Shown piece after piece: positions 25,353 to 34,965 of a stretch of DNA of 64,000 nt. The notes below the pieces were generated by a model. It did not search any database. It had not been told where the DNA came from and saw only the letters and a list, made by a program, of their open reading frames with translations. Numbering within the stretch: the first letter of the stretch is position 1; each line of letters opens with the position of its first letter. Where the stretch lies: contig DASRND010000036.1 of the NCBI GenBank assembly GCA_035647615.1, positions 1 through 64,000 of the forward strand, in the 5' to 3' direction. The position numbers and the translations under genes were made by a program. The DNA comes from Bacteroidales bacterium (GTDB lineage Bacteria > Bacteroidota > Bacteroidia > Bacteroidales > 4484-276).

Positions 25353-26078
25353 ATGAAACTTATTATTATAGCCGCTGTTGCTCTCTTAGTATTGGTCATA
25401 TTGATCAGAATGTATCCGCGTTTTCACATTCTGGGAGCGCGCTTATTCTTTGGCAAATACAGTGCAAATTATGTAGCCACTTACAAGCGATACATCCGCC
25501 AAAGCCCTTATTCTTACTGCATCAAAGATGATTTTATCAATCATCTGGCGAGCCACTACAAACTCTCACCTGAGCTGCCAACTTTCGATACAGATGTAGA
25601 AATTGAGTTTTCGGATGCAGAATATGGGCAAAGATTTAAGGAAATTATCAAAGCCTTCCCTTCGCCCATTTGCATAAATGCTAATCGTCTAAAGGCTTTC
25701 GAACTCCAGGTGCTGGGGTATAAAAGTGAGGTGTTTGGCCATGAAATGAAGAAATATTTCTTTTTTGCCAATGGCAGATTTTTTCTGGGACAAATTACTT
25801 TCAACCACTCCACTGTTGAAAGCCGCGCTGAGGTGATTAACGTATTGCAAAAAAAATATCTCAACGGACTAAAAACTCCGGCAACAGATTTTTTGATTCG
25901 AGGCAAAAACCAGAGCTTTCTGCGCAGCGAATACAACGGGTTTTATCTCATCTTCAGCTACATTTCGCGTGCTGATGCCGACCTCATTGCTTTGGTGGAT
26001 GAACACTGGAACAGCAGCATCAAGAGCCACACCATCCAGCAGCCATCACTACAGGCCGAACTGATGGATAAATTATAA
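25353..26078 (+). CDS. Membrane-anchored protein of unknown function
   Basis: 241 residues from ATG 25353, beginning with a single anchor (MKLIIIAAVALLVLVILI). The rest is mixed alpha/beta and soluble, with several aromatic clusters (MKKYFFFANGRFFLGQ). I recognise no domain. The open frame extends 22 codons upstream without coding character, so 25353 is preferred. The gene stands alone between two terminators. Confidence 0.65.
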   Translation: MKLIIIAAVALLVLVILIRMYPRFHILGARLFFGKYSANYVATYKRYIRQSPYSYCIKDDFINHLASHYKLSPELPTFDTDVEIEFSDAEYGQRFKEIIKAFPSPICINANRLKAFELQVLGYKSEVFGHEMKKYFFFANGRFFLGQITFNHSTVESRAEVINVLQKKYLNGLKTPATDFLIRGKNQSFLRSEYNGFYLIFSYISRADADLIALVDEHWNSSIKSHTIQQPSLQAELMDKL

Positions 26079-26118
26079 AACTTACAGGCGCCCGATTCGT
26101 GCGTTTTCTGTATCCAAT

Positions 26119-26162
26119 AAAAAAACTGCATTGCTCCAAGTGGAACGATGCAGTTTTTTTTT
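26119..26162. terminator. Bidirectional terminator
   Basis: Stem AACTGCAT/ATGCAGTT flanked by an A run on the left and a T run on the right serves both the gene ending at 26078 and clpC, which ends at 26185 from the other side. Confidence 0.85.
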
Positions 26163-26184
26163 GTTAATCAAATAATCTTAAATT

Positions 26185-28773
26185 TTAATTGGCGGATGGC
26201 AACTGTTTTTCGGCTACAACCTTTTCTTTATTGATACCTATTATCAGTTCATCTTTTCCTTCCTCCATATCTACCATGATGTGGTCGCCTTCGGCGAGAT
26301 TAGTTTTAATGATCTCTTCGGCAAGCGGATCTTCTACATATTTCTGTATGGCCCTCTTCAGCGGACGTGCACCGTATTGGGCATCCCATCCTTTTTCGAC
26401 GATGAAATCTTTGGCCTTTTCCGAAATTTCGATGGTGTAGCCAATTTCTCTCACGCGTTTGTAAAGGTGACGAAGCTCAATGTCGATGATCTTATGAATA
26501 TCTTCACGCTCCAGATGGTCGAAGATTACGACGTCGTCGATACGGTTGAGAAACTCAGGGGCAAAGGTTTTTTTCAAAGCGTTTTCGATCACACTTTGCG
26601 AATGTTTTCCTTTTGATGTTTCGCGTGCCGCGGTGTTAAAGCCCACACCAAGGCCAAAATCTTTCAGTTGACGTGACCCGATGTTGGAGGTCATGATGAT
26701 GATGGTATTCTTGAAGTCGATACGACGCCCCAGGCTGTCGGTAATAATACCGTCGTCGAGTACCTGAAGAAGGAGGTGATACACGTCGGGGTGTGCTTTT
26801 TCTATCTCGTCGAGCAGTACGATGGAGTAGGGCTTGCGTCTCACTTTCTCGGTAAGCTGTCCGCCTTCTTCGTATCCAACATATCCCGGAGGAGCACCCA
26901 CCAGGCGCGAAACGGAGAATTTCTCCATATACTCGCTCATGTCGATGCGGATAAGTGCTTCCTCTGAATCGAAAAGGTAGCGTGCCAACACTTTTGCCAG
27001 ATATGTTTTACCAACGCCTGTCGGTCCCAAGAAGATGAAACTTCCAATAGGTTTGTTCGGGTCTTTTAGTCCGGCGCGGTTACGGCGGATGGAACTAACC
27101 ACTTTTTGGATTGCATCATCCTGACCAATTATTGATTCCTGTAGTTCAAACTCCATTTTCACCAGGCGGTTGCCCTCCGTTTGTGCGATACGCTTGATGG
27201 GAATGCCTGTCATCATGGCCACTACCTCGGCCACATTTTCTTCTGACACTGCTTCACGATTGATGCGTGAATCTTCTTCCCATTTTTTCTTTTCCACCTC
27301 CAGCTCCTGCAGCAGTTTGCGCTCCAGATCTCTAAACCGTGCGGCTTCCTCAAATTTCTGCGCGCCGATGGCTTTGGCTTTTTCAGTTTTCACCTCTTCG
27401 ATACGGCTTTCAATTTGGATAATTTGCGACGGCACATGCATGTTGGTAATGTGTACGCGCGAGCCGGCCTCATCGAGTGCATCGATGGCTTTGTCGGGCA
27501 GATAACGATCGCTGATGTACCGATTGGTAAGATGCACACATGCTTTAATGGCATCATCAGTATACTTCACCAGGTGGTGGTCTTCGTACTTTTCCTTAAT
27601 ATTATTCAGGATGACGGCAGTTTCTTCAGCAGTGGTCGGATCGACCAGCACTTTCTGAAATCTGCGCTCCAGCGCACCATCTTTCTCAATGTACTGACGA
27701 TATTCGTCGAGGGTAGTGGCACCGATACATTGTATCTCGCCACGTGCCAGCGCAGGTTTAAACATATTGGATGCATCCAGCGAACCGGAAGCATTACCGG
27801 CACCCACAATGGTGTGTATCTCATCGATGAAAAGAATGATGTCAGGGTTTTTTTCCAGCTCATTCAGAACAGCTTTCATACGTTCTTCAAACTGGCCGCG
27901 GTACTTGGTACCTGCTACAATAGAGGCCAGGTCGAGGGTTATAACTCTTTTGTTGAACAAAGCCCGCGACACTTTTCGTTCTACTATTCGCAATGCCAGC
28001 CCTTCGGCGATGGCGCTTTTGCCTACGCCTGGTTCACCAATCAGGATAGGATTGTTTTTCTTGCGCCGGCTTAAAATCTGTGCAATGCGCTCGAGTTCTT
28101 TTTCGCGGCCCACGATGGGATCGAGCCGGTTATCTTCGGCAGCCTTGGTAAGGTCGCGGCCAAAATTGTCGAGAACAGGAGTCTTTGATTTCGTTTCACC
28201 GGGCTTTTTACTTTGCTTTTCAAAGCCACGGCCTTCTTCAAAGTCGTCGTCCATCGATCCGGGAAATTCATCCACCGGTCCTGATTGCTGATTAGCGCTG
28301 CTCTCTTCGGTCTTGTCGGGATGGTTGCCTGTCATAATGGCCTGTAATTCTTCCCTTACATTTTCGTAATCAACACCCAACGAGGCAAAAGCCTGCGTCA
28401 CAATGTTGTCTTCATCTTTGAGAATGGCCAGGAGCAGATGCTCGGTGCCGATAAGATCGCTGTTAAAGAGTTTGGCTTCGAGATAGGTAAGCTTGAGCGC
28501 ACGTTCGGCTTGCTTTACCAAAGGCAGATTCACCATTTTTTTCTCACCTTTAATGGCTGCACCCTGTTTCCCGATAGAAGTTTCGATGGTACCCCGGTAT
28601 TTCTTCAGATCGACTCCCAGATAATTTAATATTTGTACGGCCAGACCTTCGCCTTCGCGAAGAATGCCAAGTATCAGATGTTCAACTCCAATATAATCGT
28701 TCTCCAGACGCAAAGCTTCTTCCCGGCTGTAATTAAGGACATCCTTAACGCGTTGTGAAAATTTTGCTTCCAT
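26185..28773 (-). CDS. clpC: ClpC-type AAA+ protease ATPase
   Basis: 862-residue Hsp100 unfoldase that feeds substrates to ClpP. Two Clp-N repeats (1-145) bind adaptors. AAA-1 has Walker A GEPGVGKSA (246-254) and Walker B ILFIDEIHT. A middle UVR-like coiled coil (about 455-500; IGAQKFEEAARFRDLERKLL) is typical of ClpC. AAA-2 has GPTGVGKTYLAK, then VLLDEIEKAHPD. An acidic linker (about 150-200) follows the N domain. It is flanked by a bidirectional terminator and diverges from gyrA. aat, an N-end-rule enzyme, is elsewhere in the window. Confidence 0.96.
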   Translation of the reverse strand: MEAKFSQRVKDVLNYSREEALRLENDYIGVEHLILGILREGEGLAVQILNYLGVDLKKYRGTIETSIGKQGAAIKGEKKMVNLPLVKQAERALKLTYLEAKLFNSDLIGTEHLLLAILKDEDNIVTQAFASLGVDYENVREELQAIMTGNHPDKTEESSANQQSGPVDEFPGSMDDDFEEGRGFEKQSKKPGETKSKTPVLDNFGRDLTKAAEDNRLDPIVGREKELERIAQILSRRKKNNPILIGEPGVGKSAIAEGLALRIVERKVSRALFNKRVITLDLASIVAGTKYRGQFEERMKAVLNELEKNPDIILFIDEIHTIVGAGNASGSLDASNMFKPALARGEIQCIGATTLDEYRQYIEKDGALERRFQKVLVDPTTAEETAVILNNIKEKYEDHHLVKYTDDAIKACVHLTNRYISDRYLPDKAIDALDEAGSRVHITNMHVPSQIIQIESRIEEVKTEKAKAIGAQKFEEAARFRDLERKLLQELEVEKKKWEEDSRINREAVSEENVAEVVAMMTGIPIKRIAQTEGNRLVKMEFELQESIIGQDDAIQKVVSSIRRNRAGLKDPNKPIGSFIFLGPTGVGKTYLAKVLARYLFDSEEALIRIDMSEYMEKFSVSRLVGAPPGYVGYEEGGQLTEKVRRKPYSIVLLDEIEKAHPDVYHLLLQVLDDGIITDSLGRRIDFKNTIIIMTSNIGSRQLKDFGLGVGFNTAARETSKGKHSQSVIENALKKTFAPEFLNRIDDVVIFDHLEREDIHKIIDIELRHLYKRVREIGYTIEISEKAKDFIVEKGWDAQYGARPLKRAIQKYVEDPLAEEIIKTNLAEGDHIMVDMEEGKDELIIGINKEKVVAEKQLPSAN

Positions 28774-28887
28774 TATTTTTTATTCCTTTCGTTATTATAA
28801 GCTTAAAAACGTTGTACAAATCAAATAACGTTCCAACTGTTAAATAGTTTCCCGGCGATGATTTTACTTTTCCAATTGATAATCTGG

Positions 28888-28895
28888 CAAAAGTA
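28888..28895 (-). promoter_or_regulatory. -7 box for clpC
   Basis: TACTTTTG on the minus strand; it would give a leader of about 110 bases. Confidence 0.45.
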
Positions 28896-28997
28896 AGGGA
28901 GTTTGATGGTGGTAATTGCTTTCACAATGCTGATTTTATCAACAAAGGATGTTAGTTAATAAAAGATTTAGCTGTAGCTGATAACCATAAAAATGCC

Positions 28998-29005
28998 TAC
29001 TTTTG
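28998..29005 (+). promoter_or_regulatory. -7 box for gyrA
   Basis: TACTTTTG, 50 bases upstream of the gyrA start. Confidence 0.45.
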
Positions 29006-29055
29006 CTGGTCATTTCACTTTTGTATTAAAGTATTATTATTGAATAAGTTAGTAG

Positions 29056-31599
29056 ATGGAAAACAATCAAGAAGGCGAAAAAATAGTAAGAGTAAATATT
29101 GAGAATCAAATGAAATCGGCCTACATCGATTATTCGATGTCGGTTATTGTTTCCAGGGCTTTGCCCGATGTTCGTGACGGCTTAAAACCGGTACATCGCC
29201 GGATTCTATATGGGATGTTCGATCTGGGCATCCTTTCCAACCGGGGTTTTAAGAAATCAGCCAGAATAGTAGGGGAAGTGCTGGGTAAGTATCACCCCCA
29301 TGGCGACTCTTCGGTTTACGATGCCATGGTTCGTATGGCACAGGTATGGTCGCTGCGCTATCCGCTCGTCGACGGGCAGGGAAACTTTGGTTCTATCGAC
29401 AACGACAGCCCGGCAGCCATGCGGTATACCGAAGCGCGTCTGCGCAAAGTGGCCGAGGACATGCTCGATGACATCAATAAAGAAACTGTCGACTTCCAGC
29501 TCAACTTCGACGACTCTCTCGAAGAGCCCACTGTGCTGCCTTCCAAGATTCCTAATCTGCTCATCAACGGAGCTTCCGGTATTGCAGTTGGGATGGCTAC
29601 CAATATGCCGCCGCATCATCTGGGAGAGGTGGTGGATGGTACAATTGCTTACATCGACAACCGTGACATTACCATCGAGGAATTGATGAAATATGTAAAA
29701 GCTCCTGATTTTCCTACCGGAGGAATTATTTATGGCTACGACGGCGTAAGAGAAGCCTTTTTGACAGGCCGTGGCCGTATTGTTGTCAGAGGCGAAGCCA
29801 TCATCGAAACAGCCAGCAACGGACGCGATCAAATCATTGTAACTTCCGTTCCCTATATGGTAAATAAAGCTGATATGATCAAAAGGACGGCTGACCTGGT
29901 GAACGATAAGAAAATTGAGGGAATCACTGACATCCGCGATGAATCTGACCGCAACGGCATACGTATTGTTTACGAACTTAAAAGAGATGCCGTTACCAAT
30001 GTGGTGCTCAACAAGCTCTATCAGCAAACAGCTTTGCAGACTTCCTTCAGTGTCAACAATATCGCACTGGTACATGGCAGGCCTATGCAGCTCAACCTGA
30101 AAGATATGATCCGGCATTTTGTAGATCATCGTCATGAGGTTGTAATACGGCGTACCCAATACGATCTGCGCGAAGCTGAGAAACGTGCCCACATTCTCGA
30201 AGGCCTGCTCATAGCATTAGATCACATTGATGAAGTAATTACTTTGATCCGAAATTCGCAGACTCCCGACATAGCAAGAAGTGGCTTGATGACAAACTTT
30301 GGATTGTCAGAAGTGCAGGCCAAAGCCATTCTCGAGATGAGATTGCAACGTCTTACCGGCCTCGAACGCGACAAAATCAAGGAAGATTACGCCGCATTAA
30401 TGGAACGCATTGCTTATCTGAAGAGTCTGCTCGATGATGAAACTATGCGCATGGAGCTGATAAAAACCGAATTGCTCGAGATAAAAGAAAAATACAAAGA
30501 CGAACGGCGCACACGGATAGAATATGCCGCCAGCGACTTCCGCATTGAAGATACCATTCCCGATGACGAGGTGGTAGTAACCATTTCACATATGGGTTAC
30601 ATCAAACGTACAGACCTTTCCGAGTATAAAGTGCAGGGTAGGGGAGGTCGCGGATCGAAAGCTTCGGCTGTGCGTAACGAGGATTTCCTGGAGCATCTTT
30701 TTGTGGCTACCAATCACAACTATATGCTCTTTTTTACCGAAAGCGGCAAATGCTTCTGGCTCCGGGTTTTCGAAATTCCTGAGGGCACCCGCCACTCCAA
30801 AGGAAGAGCAATTCAAAACCTGATCAATATCGCCCCGGATGACACAATCAAAGCTTTCATCAATACCAAAGACCTGAAAGATGAGGATTACGTAAATAGC
30901 AATTACATCACCATGGTGACGGTGAAGGGTATTATCAAAAAGACCAAACTTGAAAATTATTCACGGCCACGGCAAAATGGTATCAACGCCATCGTGGTGC
31001 GCGAAGGAGATGCTTTGCTCGAGGCACGCTTGACCGACGGAGAGAACGAAATTGTTATCGCATTGCAGTCAGGACGCGCCATTCGCTTCAACGAAAATAG
31101 AGTGCGTCCGATGGGGCGTAATACCAGCGGCGTAAGAGGCATTAGACTGGCCGACGAAAATGATGCTGTAGTAGGAATGATTTGCATGGAAACCCAGGAT
31201 TACGATGTTCTTGTAGTTTCGGAAAATGGCTACGGTAAGCGCTCCAAACTTGAAGACTACCGCGTAACAAACCGCGGCGGAAAAGGAGTGAAGACGCTGA
31301 ATATCACCGAAAAAACCGGAAAACTCATTGCCGTCAAAAACGTGACAGACAACGACGACCTAATGATCATCAACAGATCAGGCCTTACAATACGAATGGC
31401 TGTAAGCGAGCTGCGCGTAATGGGACGAGCTACCCAGGGCGTGCGTCTGATAAACCTGCGCGACGATGATTCCATAGCTGCTGTGGCCAATGTGATGCGC
31501 GAAGAGGAAGAAGAAGAGGAGGTCATTACGGAGGATATTGAATTGAATGAAGAAGATATGGTGACTGACGACGACGAGCAAACACCAGCAGAAGAATAA
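29056..31599 (+). CDS. gyrA: DNA gyrase subunit A
   Basis: 847 residues. The breakage-reunion Tyr124 is in [10 protein letters not shown]. The quinolone-resistance region [17 protein letters not shown] keeps Ser and Asp at the E. coli 83 and 87 positions (S85, D89 here), so no resistance substitution is visible. The C-terminal domain contains a GyrA-box variant (VQGRGGRGS; consensus QRRGGKG), which supports gyrase over ParC. The end is a long acidic tail ([19 protein letters not shown]), as in many Bacteroidota. It introduces negative supercoils together with GyrB, which is not in the window. Confidence 0.97.
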   Translation: MENNQEGEKIVRVNIENQMKSAYIDYSMSVIVSRALPDVRDGLKPVHRRILYGMFDLGILSNRGFKKSARIVGEVLGKYHPHGDSSVYDAMVRMAQVWSLRYPLVDGQGNFGSIDNDSPAAMRYTEARLRKVAEDMLDDINKETVDFQLNFDDSLEEPTVLPSKIPNLLINGASGIAVGMATNMPPHHLGEVVDGTIAYIDNRDITIEELMKYVKAPDFPTGGIIYGYDGVREAFLTGRGRIVVRGEAIIETASNGRDQIIVTSVPYMVNKADMIKRTADLVNDKKIEGITDIRDESDRNGIRIVYELKRDAVTNVVLNKLYQQTALQTSFSVNNIALVHGRPMQLNLKDMIRHFVDHRHEVVIRRTQYDLREAEKRAHILEGLLIALDHIDEVITLIRNSQTPDIARSGLMTNFGLSEVQAKAILEMRLQRLTGLERDKIKEDYAALMERIAYLKSLLDDETMRMELIKTELLEIKEKYKDERRTRIEYAASDFRIEDTIPDDEVVVTISHMGYIKRTDLSEYKVQGRGGRGSKASAVRNEDFLEHLFVATNHNYMLFFTESGKCFWLRVFEIPEGTRHSKGRAIQNLINIAPDDTIKAFINTKDLKDEDYVNSNYITMVTVKGIIKKTKLENYSRPRQNGINAIVVREGDALLEARLTDGENEIVIALQSGRAIRFNENRVRPMGRNTSGVRGIRLADENDAVVGMICMETQDYDVLVVSENGYGKRSKLEDYRVTNRGGKGVKTLNITEKTGKLIAVKNVTDNDDLMIINRSGLTIRMAVSELRVMGRATQGVRLINLRDDDSIAAVANVMREEEEEEEVITEDIELNEEDMVTDDDEQTPAEE

Positions 31600-31643
31600 A
31601 GGATAGTATTATTAAAAATAAAAGTCAGCCTAATGTTTCATTC

Positions 31644-31659
31644 TGGCACGACTATTGAA
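31644..31659 (+). promoter_or_regulatory. Candidate sigma-54-like site upstream of TPR gene
   Basis: TGGCACG-ACTA-TTGA resembles the -24/-12 consensus TGGCACG-N4-TTGC, but has A in place of the key C at -12. It sits 38 bases before the start. A similar variant lies at 52181. Confidence 0.3.
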
Positions 31660-31696
31660 AAACAAATAAACTTTAACAACTAAACTTCTCAGGAAA

Positions 31697-32836
31697 ATGA
31701 AAAAATTCGTAGTGTTATTAATTACAGTCCTTGCTTTTTCAGGAGTTTATGCCCAGCCAAACAACGTGGTTGCATCCTTTAACTACCTGAACCGGGGCAA
31801 ACTCGACAAAGCAAAAGAGGCCATTGACAAAGCCGTTGAGCATCAAAAAACAATGACTGATGCTAAAACCTGGTTTTATTATGGCAATGTGTATTTATCG
31901 ATACAACTGACCGATGAAGAAGAGTACAAAGATCTCGACCCAAATCCTTTGGATAAAGCCTATGAGGCGTATGTAAAATCCATTGAACTCGACACCAAGA
32001 ACGAATATGTTGATCAGGTTAGAGACAGAATCCTGGTTTGTTCGGAGCAATATTTTAACAATGCTGTCTCCGATTACAACGAAAAGGATTACAAAAAAGC
32101 CGCCGAAGCTTTTGCGAAATCAGCAATGACGCGTCAGGAAATGGGTTCCATCGACACTTTGTCAATCTTTTATGCCGGGCAAAGCGCTTTTCTGGGTGAA
32201 GATTACCAGAATGCACGAAAACACATGATTCAGGCGAAGGATTTAAACTATCCCGAACCTGCCATCTACAGTATTTTGGCCAGTGTGCACAAAGTGGAAG
32301 GCGATACTGCCGCAGCCATTATGGTAATCAACGAAGGCCGCGAAGTATTTCCCGATGATTACGCTTTGATTATCGACGCTGCCAATCTTTACCTTGCCAC
32401 AGGACTTAGTCAGGAGGCATTGGATGTTTTGACGCTGGCCATCGAAAAGGATAAATCCAACCCATCGCTGTTTTTCGCTGCCGGAACTATTTACGACAAA
32501 ATGGGCAACTTTGAGAAGGCACGCGACCTTTACCAGGATGCTATTAACGTTGACGCCGATTATTTTGACGCCAACTACAACCTGGGTGCGCTTTACTTTA
32601 ACAAAGCTGTCGAAATAATTACAGAAGCCGGAAACCTGCCGCTCAACGAAACAGCCAAATACGATAAGATGATGGAAGAAGGTAAGGCAATGATGCAGAA
32701 AGCTTTGCCATACCTCGAAAAAGCCGACTCTATACAGGAAAGCGATCAGATCACCCTGCAAACACTCAAGGAAATTTACACCCGCCTGGGCATGATGGAT
32801 AAGGTGAAAGGGGTGAACGAACGCCTGAACAATTAA
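31697..32836 (+). CDS. Secreted tetratricopeptide-repeat protein
   Basis: 379 residues with signal peptide MKKFVVLLITVLAFSGVYA. About seven TPR-like helical pairs follow (YLNRGKLDKAKEAIDKAVE; SDYNEKDYKKAAEAFAKSA; YDKMGNFEKARDLYQDAINV). Such periplasmic TPR proteins scaffold envelope complexes in Bacteroidota. The last 26 residues (LKEIYTRLGMMDKVKGVNER) are echoed in the next small gene, suggesting partial duplication. A terminator separates the two. Confidence 0.85.
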   Translation: MKKFVVLLITVLAFSGVYAQPNNVVASFNYLNRGKLDKAKEAIDKAVEHQKTMTDAKTWFYYGNVYLSIQLTDEEEYKDLDPNPLDKAYEAYVKSIELDTKNEYVDQVRDRILVCSEQYFNNAVSDYNEKDYKKAAEAFAKSAMTRQEMGSIDTLSIFYAGQSAFLGEDYQNARKHMIQAKDLNYPEPAIYSILASVHKVEGDTAAAIMVINEGREVFPDDYALIIDAANLYLATGLSQEALDVLTLAIEKDKSNPSLFFAAGTIYDKMGNFEKARDLYQDAINVDADYFDANYNLGALYFNKAVEIITEAGNLPLNETAKYDKMMEEGKAMMQKALPYLEKADSIQESDQITLQTLKEIYTRLGMMDKVKGVNERLNN

Positions 32837-32863
32837 AACTAAATACTGTTTTTAATAAAAAAC

Positions 32864-32900
32864 GAAATGGAGAGATCAGAAATGATTCTCTCCATTTTTT
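32864..32900 (+). terminator. Terminator between the TPR genes
   Basis: 11-bp stem AAATGGAGAGA/TCTCTCCATTT followed by T residues. Confidence 0.88.
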
Positions 32901-32928
32901 TTATATTAACATTTTAAAACCTGACATT

Positions 32929-33219
32929 ATGGAAACTTTTGAAGAAAAACGGAAACAGTATCAAAAACAAATCGACAACAATCCTGCACAATTTGAGCCT
33001 CGTTACGCGATGGGAAAACTCTATTATGAGCAGGCCTCCAGGGAAGGCAGCCCGGAATCATCGGCTAAACAATTGCTGCAACAATCGGCTGAACATCTCG
33101 AGAAAGCCGACCAGATAAAACCCGGCAATCGCGACAACCTGACAATGCTTCGCGAGATTTATACCATAACGAACCATTCCGACAAGGCGAAAGGCATCAA
33201 CGAGAGGCTAAACGCATAG
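32929..33219 (+). CDS. Small TPR-like cytoplasmic protein
   Basis: 96 residues without signal peptide. Its C-terminal third (NLTMLREIYTITNHSDKAKG, then INERLNA) closely parallels the C-terminus of the upstream TPR protein, and the N-terminal part has the A-x-x-x-x-x-x-x-A-x-x pattern of one TPR. It may be a partial copy that has lost its signal, or an independent small TPR protein. No upstream -7 box is clear. Confidence 0.65.
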   Translation: METFEEKRKQYQKQIDNNPAQFEPRYAMGKLYYEQASREGSPESSAKQLLQQSAEHLEKADQIKPGNRDNLTMLREIYTITNHSDKAKGINERLNA

Positions 33220-33466
33220 GCTTTCTTGTGCCGCGCCATTTTTTTCTATTAGGAAATCACTACTAGATTAAAACAACCGATAATACCAATGGGGGTAAAC
33301 TTTAAAATACTTTATTTAACATAATATTAATTATAGGACATTTATTGATTCCTGATTTTGGTAACAACAATACCACTGATGTCCGCTTTTCGCAAAGAAT
33401 GCTACTTTTGGATTTTCATAAAAGAATGTTTCAATAATCATCTGCGGAAGCTGCTACAAATAAAGC

Positions 33467-34699
33467 ATGGTACTCAACTACATTTGGGTTGCATTTTTTC
33501 TGATTGCCTTTGTTACAGGACTGGTCAAGCTGCTGGTTTTTGGCGATGCGCAGGTTTTTCCGGAAATGGTTGGCAGCACTTTCGAGATGGCAAAGCTGGG
33601 GTTTGAGATTTCGCTCGGCCTTACCGGAGTGATGACGCTGTGGCTGGGACTGATGAAAGTTGGCGAACGCGGCGGCGTAGTAGCAATTATGGCGCGATGG
33701 GTTGGCCCGCTGTTCCGCAAATTATTTCCCGACATTCCGCCCGATCATCCCGCCACAGGTTCCATTCTTATGAATATTGCAGCCAATATGCTGGGGCTCG
33801 ACAATGCTGCCACGCCCCTCGGCCTGAAAGCGATGGATGAGTTACAAAGCATCAATCCGCAGCGTGACACGGCCTCCAATCCCATGATCATGTTTTTGGT
33901 GCTCAACACTTCGGGGCTTACGCTTATCCCTATCAGCATCATGGTGTATCGTGCGCAGCTTGGCGCCGCCGACCCATCAGATGTTTTCCTGCCCATTCTG
34001 CTGGCCACCTTTTTCTCGACCATGGCCGGCATACTTGCGGTGTCCTTTTTTCAAAAACTTAATTTATTCAATAAAGTAGTGCTGGGTTACCTGGGCGGTT
34101 TCACGCTGCTGGTGGCTGCTATCATCTGGTATTTTACCATCATCCCACAGGGCCGGGTGGAGCTTATCTCTTCGGTGGCAAGCAATTTCATCCTGTTTTC
34201 TATCATCGTTTCGTTTATCGGACTTGCGCTTTACCGGCGTGTAAATGTGTACGAAACTTTCATCGAAGGTGCCAAAGATGGTTTTAAGATTTCTATTAAA
34301 ATCATTCCTTATCTGGTAGCCATTCTGGTGGCTATCGGCGTATTCCGGGCTTCGGGAGCTATGTCGTGGCTGATTGATGGAATAGGCTGGCTGGCAGGAG
34401 CAGCCGGTCTCAACACCGACTTTGTGCCGGCATTGCCCACGGCTTTTATGAAACCTCTGAGCGGCGCCGGCGCGCGCGGCATGATGGTGGACGCCATGAA
34501 TACCTTTGGCGCCGACTCTTTTGTAGGGCGCCTGGCCTCTACTTTCCAAGGCTCCACCGACACCACCTTTTATATTCTGGCTGTTTATTTTGGTTCGGTA
34601 AGCATCCGCAAGACCCGCTACGCCGTAACCTGCGGCCTCATTGCTGACTTTGCCGGAATCGTTGCCGCCATCTTTATTGCCTATCTATTTTTTTATTGA
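33467..34699 (+). CDS. Fused SpmA-SpmB-like membrane protein (nucleoside-recognition family)
   Basis: 410 residues, about ten membrane helices, made of two nucleoside-recognition (gate-type) domains. The first (1 to about 205; LTGVMTLWLGLMKVGERGG) resembles SpmA and the second (about 225-410; FKISIKIIPYLVAILVAIGV, PTAFMKPLSGAGARGMM) resembles SpmB, which are separate genes in Bacillus, where they affect spore maturation. Bacteroidota do not sporulate, so a transport role is more likely. Start ATG 33467 gives the first helix YIWVAFFLIAFVTGLVKLL. Confidence 0.85.
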   Translation: MVLNYIWVAFFLIAFVTGLVKLLVFGDAQVFPEMVGSTFEMAKLGFEISLGLTGVMTLWLGLMKVGERGGVVAIMARWVGPLFRKLFPDIPPDHPATGSILMNIAANMLGLDNAATPLGLKAMDELQSINPQRDTASNPMIMFLVLNTSGLTLIPISIMVYRAQLGAADPSDVFLPILLATFFSTMAGILAVSFFQKLNLFNKVVLGYLGGFTLLVAAIIWYFTIIPQGRVELISSVASNFILFSIIVSFIGLALYRRVNVYETFIEGAKDGFKISIKIIPYLVAILVAIGVFRASGAMSWLIDGIGWLAGAAGLNTDFVPALPTAFMKPLSGAGARGMMVDAMNTFGADSFVGRLASTFQGSTDTTFYILAVYFGSVSIRKTRYAVTCGLIADFAGIVAAIFIAYLFFY

Positions 34700-34965
34700 T
34701 TACTATTCAGATTGCGGCCATTTCATGGTTTAATCTGAAGACAATTATCCCGTAGGGATCCAATATGGGTAGAAATGATTGATTACAAAGAATTATTTCG
34801 TCCCATACAGGACGAGGTTTTGAGCAGACACGATTTTTCTACCCGTATTTTGTGCCTGACGGCACAGAAGAATGTTTCACTATTTCCTCTCAATAAAAAG
34901 TAACAGTAAACCAGTATAGCCTATCAGAATTTAGCAGGAAAATAGTCGAATAGTCAAAAAAAAAA

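Noticed and set aside
29257-30192. 311-codon frame opposite gyrA
   Set aside because: Shadow of gyrA codon use; gyrA motifs and length are complete on the plus strand.
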